64,000 nucleotides of DNA from UBA6623 sp965238125 (GCA_965238125.1 OZ250179.1:1922001-1986000); one strand, 5' to 3'; shown: positions 8,835-19,312, numbered from the stretch's first letter. Numbers and translations: made by a program. The notes: generated by a model from the letters alone, not told the origin.

Positions 8835-10505
8835 CTACTTTTTGCGTCGCGCCAATTGATGTTGTGTAAATGGGGACGCCGTCCCTTGGATGTCGACATT
8901 GAGCAGATAGGGTTTATCACTCGCCAGGGCCCTTTGAAACGCCGGCGCGATTTGCTCGGGCGTTTCGATGAACTCGCCTTCGCCTCCGAAACCCTTCATT
9001 ACGAGGTCGTAGCGCGTTCTTCTCAGCTCGCAGGCAACCGTTTTTCCACTGTCGTAATGGCCTAATTGCAGCTCACGTTCGAGTCCCCAACCGCCGTCGT
9101 TGCCGACGATGATGATTACCGGGAGGCCGAAGCGCACGGCCGTATCCATTTCGGCGAGATAAAACCCCAGCGAGCCGTCACCGGTGATGACGATCGACTG
9201 CGCGTTGGGCCGCAGGATCTGGGCGGCCAGCCCGATCGGCAGACCCACCCCCAGTCCGGCCAAGGCGCCCAGCCGCAACCAATGCATCGGCAGCCGCGCC
9301 GGGAGCGTGCAGCGGCCCCAGTGAACGAAGTCTCCGCCATCCCAGCACAACGTGGCGTCTTGTGGAACCAGATCGCGCAGGCCCATGAACCAATGCAATG
9401 GGTGCATCGGCGTCGAAGGTTGCGCGGCGGTCTCGGCCAGCTCTTGACGCCAGGCGTCTCGTGCCGCGGTGATACGCGCCAACCAGGACCCACGGTCGGG
9501 GGCCGCGCGTCGCCCCAGAGCGTCGAGCAGATCTTCCAGGGTCAGGTTCACGTCGGCGGCGATGCCGACCTCGAGGGAGCGGTTCAGCCCCAGTTCGACG
9601 GGCTCGATGTCGACTTGTACGAACATCGCTTCGGGCGAGAAGAGCTGCGCGCCGCCCAGTCGTAGCCGGTAGTCGAGCTTCTTCCCCAGCACAACCACCA
9701 GGTCGGCCTCCGCGAACGCTTCGGGGGCCGCACGGTTCAGCGTCGGGTCAGCGTAACCGAAGCACAGCGGATGGGAGTCGGGCACGAGCCCTCGCGCCAG
9801 ACAAATTGTGAACAGCGGCAGCGAGGTCTTTTCGATAAACGCCTCGAGCTGCGCCCCGGCGTCGGCAAACCACGCCCCGCTACCCGCGATCAGGACCGGT
9901 CGCTCGGCTTGGTCGAGCAGGTCGATCACGCGATTGATGTCGGCGGAATCGGGTCGCGCCCGCGCAATTGCGATTGGCCCTTCCGGCACGGGGGTCGGTT
10001 GGTCGGCGGCGCCGGTAAGGAGGTCGACGGGGATGCTCAAGTGCGTCGCCCCAGGCCGTCCGGAGAGGGCTTCTTGATAGGCGCGCCGGACGTGAAAAGG
10101 AATTTGCCCGGCGTTGGCGGGCACGGCGGCGTATTTCGTGATGCTTCGCACCAGGGCGAGCTGGTCCATATCCTGGAACGCATTGCGGTCGCGCAACTGC
10201 GAGGTGCTCATACCGCTGACGGCGAGAACGGGACTGCCGGTGGCGTTCGCCGTTGCGATGCCGGTTATCGAATTGGTGTGGCCCGGCGAGCCGGTGACCA
10301 GCGAGACGCCGGGGGTGCGCGTCATTCTTCCCCAACCGTCGGCCATGTGAACGGCGGCCGATTCGTGACGCGTGTCGTAGATTTTCAGACCCTCGCGCTC
10401 GGCCACCTGCAGGACTTGATTCAAGTGGTCCCCGACGAGGGTGAAGATGTGCGTCGCCCCGAGGTTTTTGATGGAAGAAACAAAGAGTTCCGCGCCGGTC
10501 GGCAT
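8835..10505 (-). CDS. Thiamine diphosphate-dependent enzyme, acetolactate synthase-like
   Basis: The 556-residue product has the three-domain architecture of the acetolactate synthase / benzoylformate decarboxylase / oxalyl-CoA decarboxylase superfamily: an N-terminal pyrimidine-binding domain with the conserved glutamate E48 in TRHESAAVHMADG, a central domain near 190-330, and a C-terminal pyrophosphate-binding domain with GDGSLGFYLAEMDTA and a downstream asparagine in VGNDGG that coordinates the metal. A C-C lyase or ligase acting on 2-keto acids is expected; the exact substrate cannot be told from sequence. No small regulatory subunit gene lies next to it, so a biosynthetic acetolactate synthase is not favoured. 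It is divergent from the DUF255 gene across a 323-bp gap. Confidence 0.8.
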   Translation of the reverse strand: MPTGAELFVSSIKNLGATHIFTLVGDHLNQVLQVAEREGLKIYDTRHESAAVHMADGWGRMTRTPGVSLVTGSPGHTNSITGIATANATGSPVLAVSGMSTSQLRDRNAFQDMDQLALVRSITKYAAVPANAGQIPFHVRRAYQEALSGRPGATHLSIPVDLLTGAADQPTPVPEGPIAIARARPDSADINRVIDLLDQAERPVLIAGSGAWFADAGAQLEAFIEKTSLPLFTICLARGLVPDSHPLCFGYADPTLNRAAPEAFAEADLVVVLGKKLDYRLRLGGAQLFSPEAMFVQVDIEPVELGLNRSLEVGIAADVNLTLEDLLDALGRRAAPDRGSWLARITAARDAWRQELAETAAQPSTPMHPLHWFMGLRDLVPQDATLCWDGGDFVHWGRCTLPARLPMHWLRLGALAGLGVGLPIGLAAQILRPNAQSIVITGDGSLGFYLAEMDTAVRFGLPVIIIVGNDGGWGLERELQLGHYDSGKTVACELRRTRYDLVMKGFGGEGEFIETPEQIAPAFQRALASDKPYLLNVDIQGTASPFTQHQLARRKK

Positions 10506-10828
10506 TTGGTATTCGCTCCCGTGAGGTATCGTGATCCGCGCCGCTACAAGCCGCGACGCAGGACCGAGAACCCGCCACTATACAACTTTCGCGGATGAGG
10601 AGACACGCCGAGGGCGTCTTGTCCAATGCGACATGAGCCTGCAGAGAGATCACTTCTCCGTTCCTCTGCTCGTCCGCGTACGACCCGAGGCGCCGCCTTG
10701 CGGCTCGGGTCGTCGTCAACATTGCTTCAAAGCAATCAGTTCGGGAGAACCACGTCGGGGCGCTGGACGGCGAGGAGATTCCGGGCCTATTTTTTCGGAG
10801 GAGCCCTAGGACGCTACCATAGAGTGGC
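10506..10828. promoter_or_regulatory. Divergent intergenic region with a 10-bp stem-loop
   Basis: This 323-base gap separates two divergent genes and must hold both promoters. A hairpin can form from 10680-10689 (acgacccgag) with 10704-10713 (ctcgggtcgt), loop 14 bases. No confident -35/-10 pair was found on either strand and no other gene-like signal is seen. Confidence 0.35.
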
Positions 10829-13183
10829 ATGTCCACCCCGCGTGCCATACCGCTCCGGGCCGCAACGGCCGCGCTGTCGGCGTTGCTGCTTTCCTGCGGC
10901 GCGGCGGTTGCCCCGTCGCCGGCGGGCCAGGCAGCGTCGAGCGATTCGGTTGTGTCTGTTCTTCCGGGCGCGGAGGCCTTTTCAGGGCCGCTGGTCGCGC
11001 GCCTCGACCGAGCTTGGCTGGAGCGATCGTCGGGCTACGAGCCGCGCACGCGGCACCTCAACCCCGACGGCTCGCCGAAATACGTCAACCGCCTGTTCCT
11101 CGAAGTCAGCCCTTACCTTCTGCAGCACGCGCATAATCCCATGAACTGGCGTCCCTGGGGGGATGAGGCTTTCGAGGAGGCTCGTCGGCTGGGGCGGCCG
11201 GTGTTGCTCAGCGTGGGTTATTCCACCTGCCATTGGTGCCATGTGATGGAGGAGGAATCGTTCGACGACGAAGAGATCGCGCGGTTCATCAACGAGAACT
11301 ACATCGCCATCAAGGTCGATCGCGAAGAGCGTCCCGATGTCGACGCGGTTTATATGAGTGCCGTGCAGGCTCTCAGGGGAAGGGGCGGCTGGCCGATGAC
11401 GGTGTGGTTGACGCCCGATCGAAAGCCCTTCTATGTGCGAACCTATATTCCGGCGCGCGACGGCGATCGGGGCGCGCCAATGGGGTTTCTTACTCTGCTC
11501 GGAAAGTTGCGCGAGGCCTACGACAAAGAGCCGGCGCGGATCGACGCGCGGGCGAAGCAGATCACGGCCGCGGTGGAACGATCGTTGGAGCCCCAGAGCG
11601 GTGATACCGTCCCCGGCTCCGATGCCCTTGAACGATTGACTAGCCATTTCCGCGAACGTTTTGACGACGTTCACGGCGGACGAAAGGGCGCTCCCAAGTT
11701 CCCGAGCAGTCTGCCGATCCGCGCGCTTTTGCGCCATCATCGCCGGACCGGCGACCAGCGCGCCTTGGCGATGGCCGAACTGACGCTTGAAAAAATGGCG
11801 GCCGGCGGCATGTATGACCAGATCGGCGGCGGCTTCCACCGCTATTCGACCGACGAGCGTTGGCTGGTGCCGCACTTCGAAAAGATGCTCTATGACAACG
11901 CCCTTCTCGTCACGGCATATCTGGAAGGCTTGCAGGCGACGGGGCGGGAGGAGTTTGCCGAGACAGCACGCGACATTCTGCGCTATGTCGAGCGGGAGAT
12001 GACGTCGCCCGAGGGGGCGTTCTATTCCGCCACGGACGCCGACAGTCTCAATCCCGAGGGGCATAGGGAAGAGGGTTGGTTCTTTACGTGGACGCCGGGG
12101 GAGATCCGCGAAGTCTTGGGAGACGAGACGGCCGAGACGGTCCTCGCCTATTACGCGGTTAGCGAGAAAGGGAACTTCGAGGGGCGCAATATCTTGCACC
12201 GCCCGTATGGGGATCGGGAAGTCGCCGAGCGGCTTGGGCTGGCGGTCGTCGAATTGCGATCGAGGATCGACGCCGCACGCGAGAAACTCTATCGCGCTCG
12301 GGCCCCAAGACCGCCGCCGTTACGGGACGAGAAGATCTTGACGTCCTGGAATGGTTTGATGATTTCCGCGCATGCGCAGGCGGCGCTGGTGCTGGGCGAC
12401 GAACGTTATGCGCGACGGGCGGAGCGATCGGCCGATTTCCTTTGGGAGCACTTGCGCCGCGACGGGCGCTTGCTGCGCAGCTATCGCGCGGGCCGGGCGG
12501 GCCGCAATGCGTATCTCGATGACTACGCCTTCTTTATCGCCGCACTGCTTGACTTGTATGAAGTGACGGGCCGTCCCGAGCGGCTCGATCAGGCGCTGGC
12601 GCTCGAAGCCGATCTCGAGACGCACTATGAAGATTCCACCGGCGGCGGCTTTTTCATGACGAGCAACGACCACGAACGCCTGCTCGCCCGCGAGAAGCCT
12701 AACTACGACGGGGCCGAGCCGGCGGGGAACTCGGTCGCGGCGATGAACCTGGTGCGGCTTCACGAGCTGACCGGCGACGACCGCTATCGCCGCAAAGCCG
12801 AAAGCACGTTCCGTGCCTTTTCGAAGACCATCGAGCGGTCGCCGGCGGCGCTTTCAGAGATGCTGTTGGCGCTTGACTTCCACCTCGATCGCGCGAAACA
12901 GATTCTGATTGTCGCCCCCGACTCGCGCGCCCAGGCCGAGCCTTTTCTGGCTGAGCTTCGACGGAGCTTCGTGCCGAATCGCATCCTCGGCATCGTGGCG
13001 GAAGACGATCTGCCCAGGCATGTCGACAATGTGCCTCTCCTCAAGGACAAGCGGGCGATGCGGGGCAAGACCACCGCCTATGTGTGCGAACAACAAGTTT
13101 GCGAGCTGCCGACGTCGGACCCCGCAGTGTTTGCGGCGCAGATCACCAAGGTGGAACCGCGACCCGCGACAACAGAGCCCTGA
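10829..13183 (+). CDS. DUF255 / YyaL-type thioredoxin-domain lipoprotein
   Basis: The 784-residue protein combines an N-terminal thioredoxin-fold domain with a large alpha/alpha-barrel, the architecture of the YyaL/SPATA20 (DUF255) family. A lipoprotein signal with lipobox LLLSC at residue 23 suggests envelope anchoring. The domain entry motif SPYLLQHAHNPMNW is diagnostic, and the redox-like motif is STCHWCH with C134 and C137. Glycosidase-like barrel segments follow from about residue 250 (GGMYDQIGGGFHRYSTD; FEKMLYDNA). The physiological reaction of this family is not firmly established. The C-terminal codons overlap the start of a dispersed repeat (13174 onward), so the last residues may be repeat-derived. 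Confidence 0.85.
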   Translation: MSTPRAIPLRAATAALSALLLSCGAAVAPSPAGQAASSDSVVSVLPGAEAFSGPLVARLDRAWLERSSGYEPRTRHLNPDGSPKYVNRLFLEVSPYLLQHAHNPMNWRPWGDEAFEEARRLGRPVLLSVGYSTCHWCHVMEEESFDDEEIARFINENYIAIKVDREERPDVDAVYMSAVQALRGRGGWPMTVWLTPDRKPFYVRTYIPARDGDRGAPMGFLTLLGKLREAYDKEPARIDARAKQITAAVERSLEPQSGDTVPGSDALERLTSHFRERFDDVHGGRKGAPKFPSSLPIRALLRHHRRTGDQRALAMAELTLEKMAAGGMYDQIGGGFHRYSTDERWLVPHFEKMLYDNALLVTAYLEGLQATGREEFAETARDILRYVEREMTSPEGAFYSATDADSLNPEGHREEGWFFTWTPGEIREVLGDETAETVLAYYAVSEKGNFEGRNILHRPYGDREVAERLGLAVVELRSRIDAAREKLYRARAPRPPPLRDEKILTSWNGLMISAHAQAALVLGDERYARRAERSADFLWEHLRRDGRLLRSYRAGRAGRNAYLDDYAFFIAALLDLYEVTGRPERLDQALALEADLETHYEDSTGGGFFMTSNDHERLLAREKPNYDGAEPAGNSVAAMNLVRLHELTGDDRYRRKAESTFRAFSKTIERSPAALSEMLLALDFHLDRAKQILIVAPDSRAQAEPFLAELRRSFVPNRILGIVAEDDLPRHVDNVPLLKDKRAMRGKTTAYVCEQQVCELPTSDPAVFAAQITKVEPRPATTEP

Positions 13184-13297
13184 GCGCAACCGCCGGGCGC
13201 TCGGGAACCGCGTCTCCCCGAATCGTCGAGCGTTTCGGTATCGTCTTCGGTCTACTCGAAACCGTAGTGCCCTTGGCCCGTCGCTTGCGCTCACGGC
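13174..13297 (+). repeat. Dispersed repeat family II, copy 1
   Basis: About 110 bases here align with 63375-63483, including the stretch ending cttggcccgtcgcttgcgct and the block ctactcgaaaccgt. Copy 1 also keeps a short piece of the left arm (agagccctgagcgcaa) but lacks most of the palindromic partner seen in the 63-kb copy. It overlaps the last codons of the DUF255 gene. Function unknown. Confidence 0.7.
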
Positions 13298-13336
13298 TCT
13301 GAGGTTGCGTCATGAATTGGCCGCGGTGAGAGGGGG

Positions 13337-14349
13337 ATGTTAGGATTCTCGATAGTGATCGCCCGTCGATTCTTCGTGACGGCCTGCTTGGGGCTGGTCA
13401 CGCTTGCCGCCGCCGAGCCGGAGCTCGCGTTGCGCGGGCGTGTCGAGCCGCCGCGGCGGGCCGACGTGGCGCTCTACGGAGCGGTCACGCCGTTTCACCG
13501 CCGGACTTTCAGCGACAACAAAGGCCGCTTTGAGTTCAAGAAAGTCCCCGCCGGCAGCTATACGGTGGCTGTCTTTCAGCCCGCCGGCAGCCGCGTCTTT
13601 CACCCGCGGGGGAGTCGCGAACCACCGTCGAGGTGACGCCGAGTTTCGCCGATGAACGGGGTGTCGTGGAGGTGACGGTGCCGCTTGCGCCCACCGAGGC
13701 GTCCGCCGAGCGAGCGCTGGTGAATCGTACGACGATCGAGGCGCGGGACCTCGGTATCTCGCCGAAAGCGGTTTCCTTGTTACGAAAAGCCCAGCGCAAA
13801 CTCGGCAAGGGCCGAGCCGAAGCCGCCATCCGCGATCTCGAGCGCGCGGTGGAAATCTCGGAAGGTTTCGTCGAGGCCTGGAATTTGATGGGGACGATTT
13901 TCTACCAGCGGGCGGAATACCCCCGTGCTGAAGAATCGTTCCGAAGAGCTCTCGCCTTGGATGAAGACGGCTTTGAGCCGATTGTCAATCTCGGCGGTAC
14001 GTTGCTGTCGATGAAGCGGCCGGCCGACGCCCTTCCTTACAACACGCGAGCTGTCTCGGCAAGGCCGGAAAGCGCGCTTGCCAACTCGCAGATGGGTATC
14101 AATTCCTTTCTGCTGGAAAAAGATGCCGAGGCGTTGCGGTATCTCAACAAGGCGAAGCGCCTTGATCCTTCGCACTTTTCTCATCCGCGGCTGATTCTGG
14201 CGCAGATTCATGTTCGTCACGGGCGACCCGGATCGGCGCTACGGGAACTCGAAGACTTTCTCGATCGTCACCCCGACTCGCCGTTGCGAGAGGCGGCCCA
14301 AGCGGGTATCAAGCGTCTTTCCGGCTCACCGGAAACCGCCCCGCGGTGA
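13337..14349 (+). pseudogene. Carboxypeptidase-regulatory-like plus TPR protein, frameshifted
   Basis: Two overlapping frames, 13337-13636 and 13633-14349, make sense only together. The first begins with ATG after GAGAGGGGG, has a signal peptide (ending near AAAE, residue 27) and a carboxypeptidase-regulatory-like beta domain (GRFEFKKVPAGSYTVAVF). Adding one G to the G5 run at about 13607-13611 restores a frame reading ...HPRGESRTTVEVTPSF and joins the two. The second part contains five or so TPR-like helical hairpins (AIRDLERAVEISEGFVEAW; AEESFRRALALDEDGFEPI). The intact protein would be about 337 residues, secreted or periplasmic. The lesion may be a genuine mutation or a homopolymer sequencing error. 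Confidence 0.7.
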
Positions 14350-14356
14350 AAGTTCT

Positions 14357-14418
14357 ACCCAGGGTTCCGCCGTTCCGGCTCCACCCTGGGCTACATTCCC
14401 GCCGCCGCTTCGCGGCTC
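14357..14418 (+). repeat. Dispersed repeat family I, copy 1
   Basis: The segment contains cccagggttccgccgttccg and the pairing ccctggg, followed by gccgccgcttcgcggct. The same arrangement occurs at 57959-58027 and 58227-58300. Stem cccaggg/ccctggg brackets a loop rich in ttccg. It lies between two genes and has no coding potential of its own. Confidence 0.65.
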
Positions 14419-14499
14419 AAGAGCGGCGGAGGCGCGCGCCGGGGGCGCGGACCCAGATTTCCCAAACATTTCCAGCCAAGATGTTTTATCCTGGAGGAG

Positions 14500-16433
14500 T
14501 TGGATTCCGGAGTGGAAAGCACGACGACAAAGCGCGGTCCCGCAGCTCGGCGTGGGGGGTCCGCCAAAACGCGTCCGCTTACCGCCAACGGACGGAGCCG
14601 GGAAGCCCCCCCCGAGGACGCACTGCCGGAAAAGGCGCCGCAGCCCGCCGATCAACGCACGATGTTGACGGCCATGGTGCGCGTGCTTTCCGAGCGCGAC
14701 CAGGCCGAAGAGGCCTTGCGTCTGAGCCGGGAGCGCTTCGACTTGGCCGCGAGCACGACCGAAGACGGGTTGTTTGACTGGGACCTCAACACCAATCGGC
14801 TCGATTACTCACCTCGCTGGAAGGCGATGTTGGGCCTCTCCCAGGGAGATATCGGCGACGCGCCCGATGATTGGTTTGCTCGCGTTTATGCGGATGACCG
14901 GCCACTGCTGCGCAAGACGATTGCCGACCATCTCGAAGGCCAAACGGCTCGTTTTGAAAGCGAGTACCGCATCCTGCACGGTGACGGTTCTTATCGTTTC
15001 GTTCGCTGTCGCGGTATCGCGATTCGAAACGAGGACGGACAGCCGACGCGCGTTGTCGGGTCGCAAACCGATATCACTTCTCAGCGACAAGTTCAGCGCG
15101 AGTTGCGCAACGCGGCGATCAAAGACCCGTTGACCGGGTTGGCGAACCGGGCCTACTTTCTGCGGCGGCTCGAACGCGCTTGCCGCCGCGCCCATACGCG
15201 GCGCAGGGAAGTCTTCGCGGTGGAAGTGCTCAATTTGGATCGTTTCAAAGTGGTGAACGATTCTCTGGGGCATCCCGGGGGCGACGAGTTGTTGAGACAG
15301 GTGGGCGCGGCTCTGAAGACCTGCCTACATCCCAGCGATTTGATCGGGCGGTTGGGTGGCGATGAGTTTGCCGTTTTGCTCGAAGGATTGACCGGCGAGA
15401 CGCAGGCGGTTCGCGTGGCGGAGCGCATGCAAAGCAAGCTTTCGCGGCCGTTCCAGGTCGGGGGGCAGGATGTCTTCACGGCGGCCAGTATCGAGATTGC
15501 CCTGGGTCACGGTCCGCGCACCAAGCCCGCCGATCTCCTGCGTGCCGCCGAGGTGGCGATGCATCGCGCCAAGGCTTTGGGAAAGGGCCGGTACGAGCTG
15601 TTTGATCAGGCGACCGACCGCTGGGACGACGAGTTTGTCCACATCGAAACGGATCTTCACCGGGCCTGTGAACAGAACGAGTTCGTGATCCATTATCAGC
15701 CGATCGCCGAGGCGGCCGGCGGCCGCATCAACGGCTGTGAATCTCTTTTGCGCTGGGAGCATCCCGAGAAAGGTTTGCTGTTCCCGGGACAGTTTATGCC
15801 CGTGGCCGAGGAGACCGGGTTGATCACCGAAATCACCGATTGGCGGCTGCGAACCGCTTGCTCGGCGGCCATTTCCTGGCAACGGGAGGGCTTGGGCGCG
15901 ATTCGCGTCAGCGTCAACATTTCGGGGCGTCAATTTCACGAGAACAATTTGTATGAAGCCGTTTCGAAGCATTGGACGAGACGGGACTGGCTCCGGAGTT
16001 GTTGCAGTTGGAGTAGACTGAAACGTCGATGATTGACAATGCCGACGCGGTGGTCGAGCCGCTGGTCGGGATTGCGAATCTCGGTGTTCGCATTTCCCTC
16101 GACGATTTCGGGACCGGGTATTCCTCGTTGATGCACCTCCGCAGTTTTCCGATCCACGCCTTGAAAATCGATGAGTGTTTTGTGCGCTGTATCACGAACG
16201 ACCCTGACGACGCCGCGATCACGGCGGGACTGATTTCTTTAGCGCACGGCCTGCGATTGAAGGTGGTGGCCGAGGGGGTGGAAACGCCGGAGCAGTTCCA
16301 GTTCCTCAAAGAACATGACTGCGATGAGATCCAGGGGCACATTATCAGCCCGGCGCTCGACCGGGACGCCTTCGCGGAAATCTTGCGGCAAGGCTGGTTG
16401 CCGGAGGGCGCCGCGGGCGAAGGGAGCGTTTAA
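14500..16433 (+). pseudogene. PAS-GGDEF-EAL cyclic-di-GMP protein with two disabling lesions
   Basis: The first frame (TTG 14500, preceded by GGAGGA) encodes a PAS domain (residues 70-190), a GGDEF domain with intact GRLGGDEFA, and the first half of an EAL domain whose signature reads ESLLRW. After the sequence NNLYEAVSK the frame is lost by one missing base near 15966-15970; in the shifted frame the expected ALDETGLAPELLQLE follows, then an in-frame TAG at 16014-16016 where a leucine codon is expected, then TETSMIDNADAVVE and the rest of the EAL domain (DDFGTGYSSL, KIDECF, EGVET) to 16433. Original product: about 645 residues, a bifunctional or regulatory c-di-GMP enzyme. The GGDEF half could still be made. 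Confidence 0.8.
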
Positions 16434-16435
16434 CA

Positions 16436-17839
16436 ATGCCCGAAACCACACTATGGCTGGTCGGGGCTCTGTTGGTGGTCGGGACAACGGTTCTCGTTGC
16501 GATGTGGCGTTCTTCGAAGGGCCGAGACAATCGCTTCGAACAGGTTTTCTTGCGGATCGAAGCGCGGCTCGATGAGCAAGGCCGCCGGACCGAAACGCTG
16601 GCGACGGGTTTGGACGAGCGCGGCGGGCGCACCGAAGACATCGTGCGCGCCTTGGACCGTGAGCTGCGCCAGGGCCAGGCGGCCGCCGGCGAGGCGCTGG
16701 TCGCCCGTCTCGGGGAAGCCGGCCGGCAACAACAAAAGTCCGTTCACGAGCTCGAGCAAAACCAGCTGGGGCGAATCGAGGAATTGAAGCAGCAGCTCGA
16801 GCGCCGGCACATGGAAACCTACAAGAGCTTGAATCAGACGCTGCAGGCCGGAGTCGATCGCGGACAGCAGCAGATGACGCAGGCCGTCACGCGCAACAGC
16901 GACGAGTTAGGCAAGCGCATGGATAAGCTCACCGCCTCGACCGACAAACGCTTGCTCGATATCAGCGGACAGGTTGACAAGCGCCTCTCGGAAGGCTTTG
17001 AAAAGACCGTGGCGACGTTTGCCGACGTTCAAAAACGCCTGGAGCTGATTGACGATGCGCAAAAGAAGATTACCGAGTTGTCGGGCAATGTCGTCAGCTT
17101 GCAAGAGGTGCTGGCCGACCGCACTTCGCGCGGGACCTTCGGGGAAGTGCAACTGCAAGCCTTGGTCGCCAATGTTCTGCCCGAGTCGAGCTACCGCATG
17201 CAGCACACCCTTTCGAACGGACGCTGCGTCGACTGCATGCTGTTTCTGCCCGAACCGACAGGAAGCGTCCCCATCGATTCGAAATTTCCGCTCGAGAACT
17301 TTCGGCGCAAGACCGACCCGGCGCTCAGCCAGAGCGACCGCGATGCGGCGGAGAAGGAGTTCGCCCGCAACGTCCTGACGCACATCCACGACGTCGCGAA
17401 CAAATACATCATCGCGGGGGAGACGGCCGACTTCGCCGTGTTGTTCATTCCGGCGGAAGCGGTGTTCGCTGAAATCCACGGGCGCCATTACGACTTAGTG
17501 GAGAAGGCCCACCGATTGCACGTCATGCCGGCTTCGCCCACGACGTTGTGGGCCATCTTGACGACGACCGCCGCCGTTCTCAAAGACGCCGCCACGCGCG
17601 AGCAGGTCAACATCATCCAAGAGCACTTGAGCAAATTGGGTGTGGATTTCAACCGCTTTCAAACGCGCATGGACAATCTCGCGCAGCACATCGATCAGGC
17701 CCACCGCGACGTCGAGTTGGTACACACCTCGGCCCGCAAGATCACCAGCCGCTTCTCAAAGATCGAACGGCTCGACCTAGGGAACGACGAGGGGCCGGTT
17801 CCGGTCGAAGCGCCGAAGAGCCAAGAAGCTGCCGGGTAG
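16436..17839 (+). CDS. rmuC: RmuC-family DNA recombination protein
   Basis: The 467-residue protein has the RmuC layout: an N-terminal membrane anchor (LWLVGALLVVGTTVLVAMW, residues 6-24), a long coiled coil (about 35-225), and a C-terminal restriction-endonuclease-fold domain beginning TSRGTFGEVQLQALV with VDCMLFLP, PIDSKFPLENFRR and ADFAVLFIPAEAVFAEI. Family members limit inversions at short inverted repeats and other rearrangements. The start codon is 2 bases after the stop of the c-di-GMP gene remnant, suggesting former cotranscription. A role in genome-rearrangement control is noteworthy in a window rich in inverted repeats, but no direct link is shown. Confidence 0.9.
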   Translation: MPETTLWLVGALLVVGTTVLVAMWRSSKGRDNRFEQVFLRIEARLDEQGRRTETLATGLDERGGRTEDIVRALDRELRQGQAAAGEALVARLGEAGRQQQKSVHELEQNQLGRIEELKQQLERRHMETYKSLNQTLQAGVDRGQQQMTQAVTRNSDELGKRMDKLTASTDKRLLDISGQVDKRLSEGFEKTVATFADVQKRLELIDDAQKKITELSGNVVSLQEVLADRTSRGTFGEVQLQALVANVLPESSYRMQHTLSNGRCVDCMLFLPEPTGSVPIDSKFPLENFRRKTDPALSQSDRDAAEKEFARNVLTHIHDVANKYIIAGETADFAVLFIPAEAVFAEIHGRHYDLVEKAHRLHVMPASPTTLWAILTTTAAVLKDAATREQVNIIQEHLSKLGVDFNRFQTRMDNLAQHIDQAHRDVELVHTSARKITSRFSKIERLDLGNDEGPVPVEAPKSQEAAG

Positions 17840-17996
17840 GCGACGACCGCCAGGGGTACGGCTCGCAACGAAGAGGCTCCCGTTTTTTTGCCGGCCCCGA
17901 CTGTTTGCGTCCTCCCGCCGTCGTGGGCGAAACCGGAGCTTGGACGGCGGTGTTTCGCCGTTGGCCATGATTCCTATTCGTTAGGAGACTTCTCGC

Positions 17997-19064
17997 ATGA
18001 AAACTCGTCGTGGATTTCTCAAACTCAGTGCCGCCGCAGTGGCCCCGACGATCCTCGGGGCGGCCGACAAGTCCGACCGCAAGCGTCCGATCTTGGGTTC
18101 GGGCGACCACGCTTACGAGGCGATTCACGATTGGGGCCGAGTTCCCTCGCACATCAAGCTCGGCAACACGCACGGCATCGTGGAGGACTCCCAGGGGCGC
18201 ATCTACCTGTGCCATACCGTTCACGCCGACAGCTCGAGCGACCACACCATGCTGGTCTTCGATGAAAACGGAAAATTCATCAAGAGCTGGGGCGGGGAGT
18301 TCCGCGGCGGAGCACACGGACTGCACCTGCAAAAGGAAGGCGGCGAGGAGTTTCTCTACCTTACGGATACCGGGAAGGGCCGCCGCAAGGGAATTCATCC
18401 CGATTACACGAACGTCGTCAAGATGACGCCGGCCGGGGAAGAAGTTTTTCGCATCGGCTATCCGAAGCAGAGCCCTTACTATGAGGTGGACGGCGAGGGT
18501 CGTCCGGCGACGAAGTACAGCCCGACGAATGTCGCGATCGCCGCCAACGGGGACATCTATGTGGGCGACGGATACGGCGGCTACCGCATCAGCCAATACA
18601 ACAAGAAGGGCGGGTTCATTCGCACCTTCAGCGAACATGGGAAAGAGCCGGGGCAGTTGTGGCGGCCGCATGGTCTGATGGTCGATCGCCGCCGAGGCGG
18701 CGAGGAGTTGCTGGTCGCCGACCGAACGAACAACCGTTTGCAGTACTTCTCGATGGACGGCAAGTACTTGAGGATCGAGAAGGGGGTGGATCGCCCCTGC
18801 CATTTCGACGAAAAGGACGGCGTGCTGCTGATCCCCGATCTCGCGGCGCGCGTGACCTTGATGGACCGCGACAACCGCGTGATCGCGCATCTGGGCGCCG
18901 ACCCCGCGGGCGACTACGAAGAGCGGCACAAGAAACCGCGGGAGCAATTCATTCCGGGGAAGTTTATTTGTCCGCACGGCGCGTGCTTTGACCACAACGG
19001 TGATATTTTCGTCGCCGAGTGGGTGGAGATCGGTCGGGTGACGAAGCTACGCAAGGTTTCGTAG
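17997..19064 (+). CDS. Tat-exported NHL-repeat beta-propeller protein
   Basis: The 355-residue product starts with a twin-arginine-like signal (MKTRRGFLKLSAAAVAPTIL) and then carries repeated NHL-type blades such as GNTHGIVEDSQGRIYL, SPTNVAIAANGDIYVGDGYGG, RPHGLMVDRRRGGEELLVAD and CPHGACFDHNGDIFVAEW, predicting a six-bladed propeller outside the cytoplasm. NHL propellers of this kind serve as lyases or binding proteins; no catalytic set can be assigned. The ATG is preceded by TTAGGAGA. It is followed by the tRNA-Pro gene. Confidence 0.75.
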   Translation: MKTRRGFLKLSAAAVAPTILGAADKSDRKRPILGSGDHAYEAIHDWGRVPSHIKLGNTHGIVEDSQGRIYLCHTVHADSSSDHTMLVFDENGKFIKSWGGEFRGGAHGLHLQKEGGEEFLYLTDTGKGRRKGIHPDYTNVVKMTPAGEEVFRIGYPKQSPYYEVDGEGRPATKYSPTNVAIAANGDIYVGDGYGGYRISQYNKKGGFIRTFSEHGKEPGQLWRPHGLMVDRRRGGEELLVADRTNNRLQYFSMDGKYLRIEKGVDRPCHFDEKDGVLLIPDLAARVTLMDRDNRVIAHLGADPAGDYEERHKKPREQFIPGKFICPHGACFDHNGDIFVAEWVEIGRVTKLRKVS

Positions 19065-19150
19065 GCCTTTCGTAGGCCCGTCACGATTGCGCGAACCACG
19101 AAGCCGAGCGAGCTTGCCTTTGCTTTAGAATGAGATCGACCTTCCCTATT

Positions 19151-19227
19151 CGGGGCGTGGCGCAGCTTGGTAGCGCGCCTGCTTTGGGAGCAGGAGGTCC
19201 GGAGTTCAAATCTCCGCGCCCCGACCA
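19151..19227 (+). tRNA. tRNA-Pro (anticodon UGG)
   Basis: A full 77-base cloverleaf is visible: acceptor stem cggggcg/cgccccg, D arm around gcagcttggtagcgc, anticodon stem cctgc/gcagg with loop tttggga (anticodon TGG), T arm with gttcaaatc, discriminator A and encoded CCA. The integrase gene of the neighbouring element points at its 3' end, so this tRNA is the probable integration site. Confidence 0.95.
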
Positions 19228-19312
19228 TCTAACTTGTTTGTTTTCAGCACCCGTCTACCTTGCCTCTCGTTCCCGAAGACGGAATCGTAAAGAAACCGTC
19301 AAAAAACTGGCT

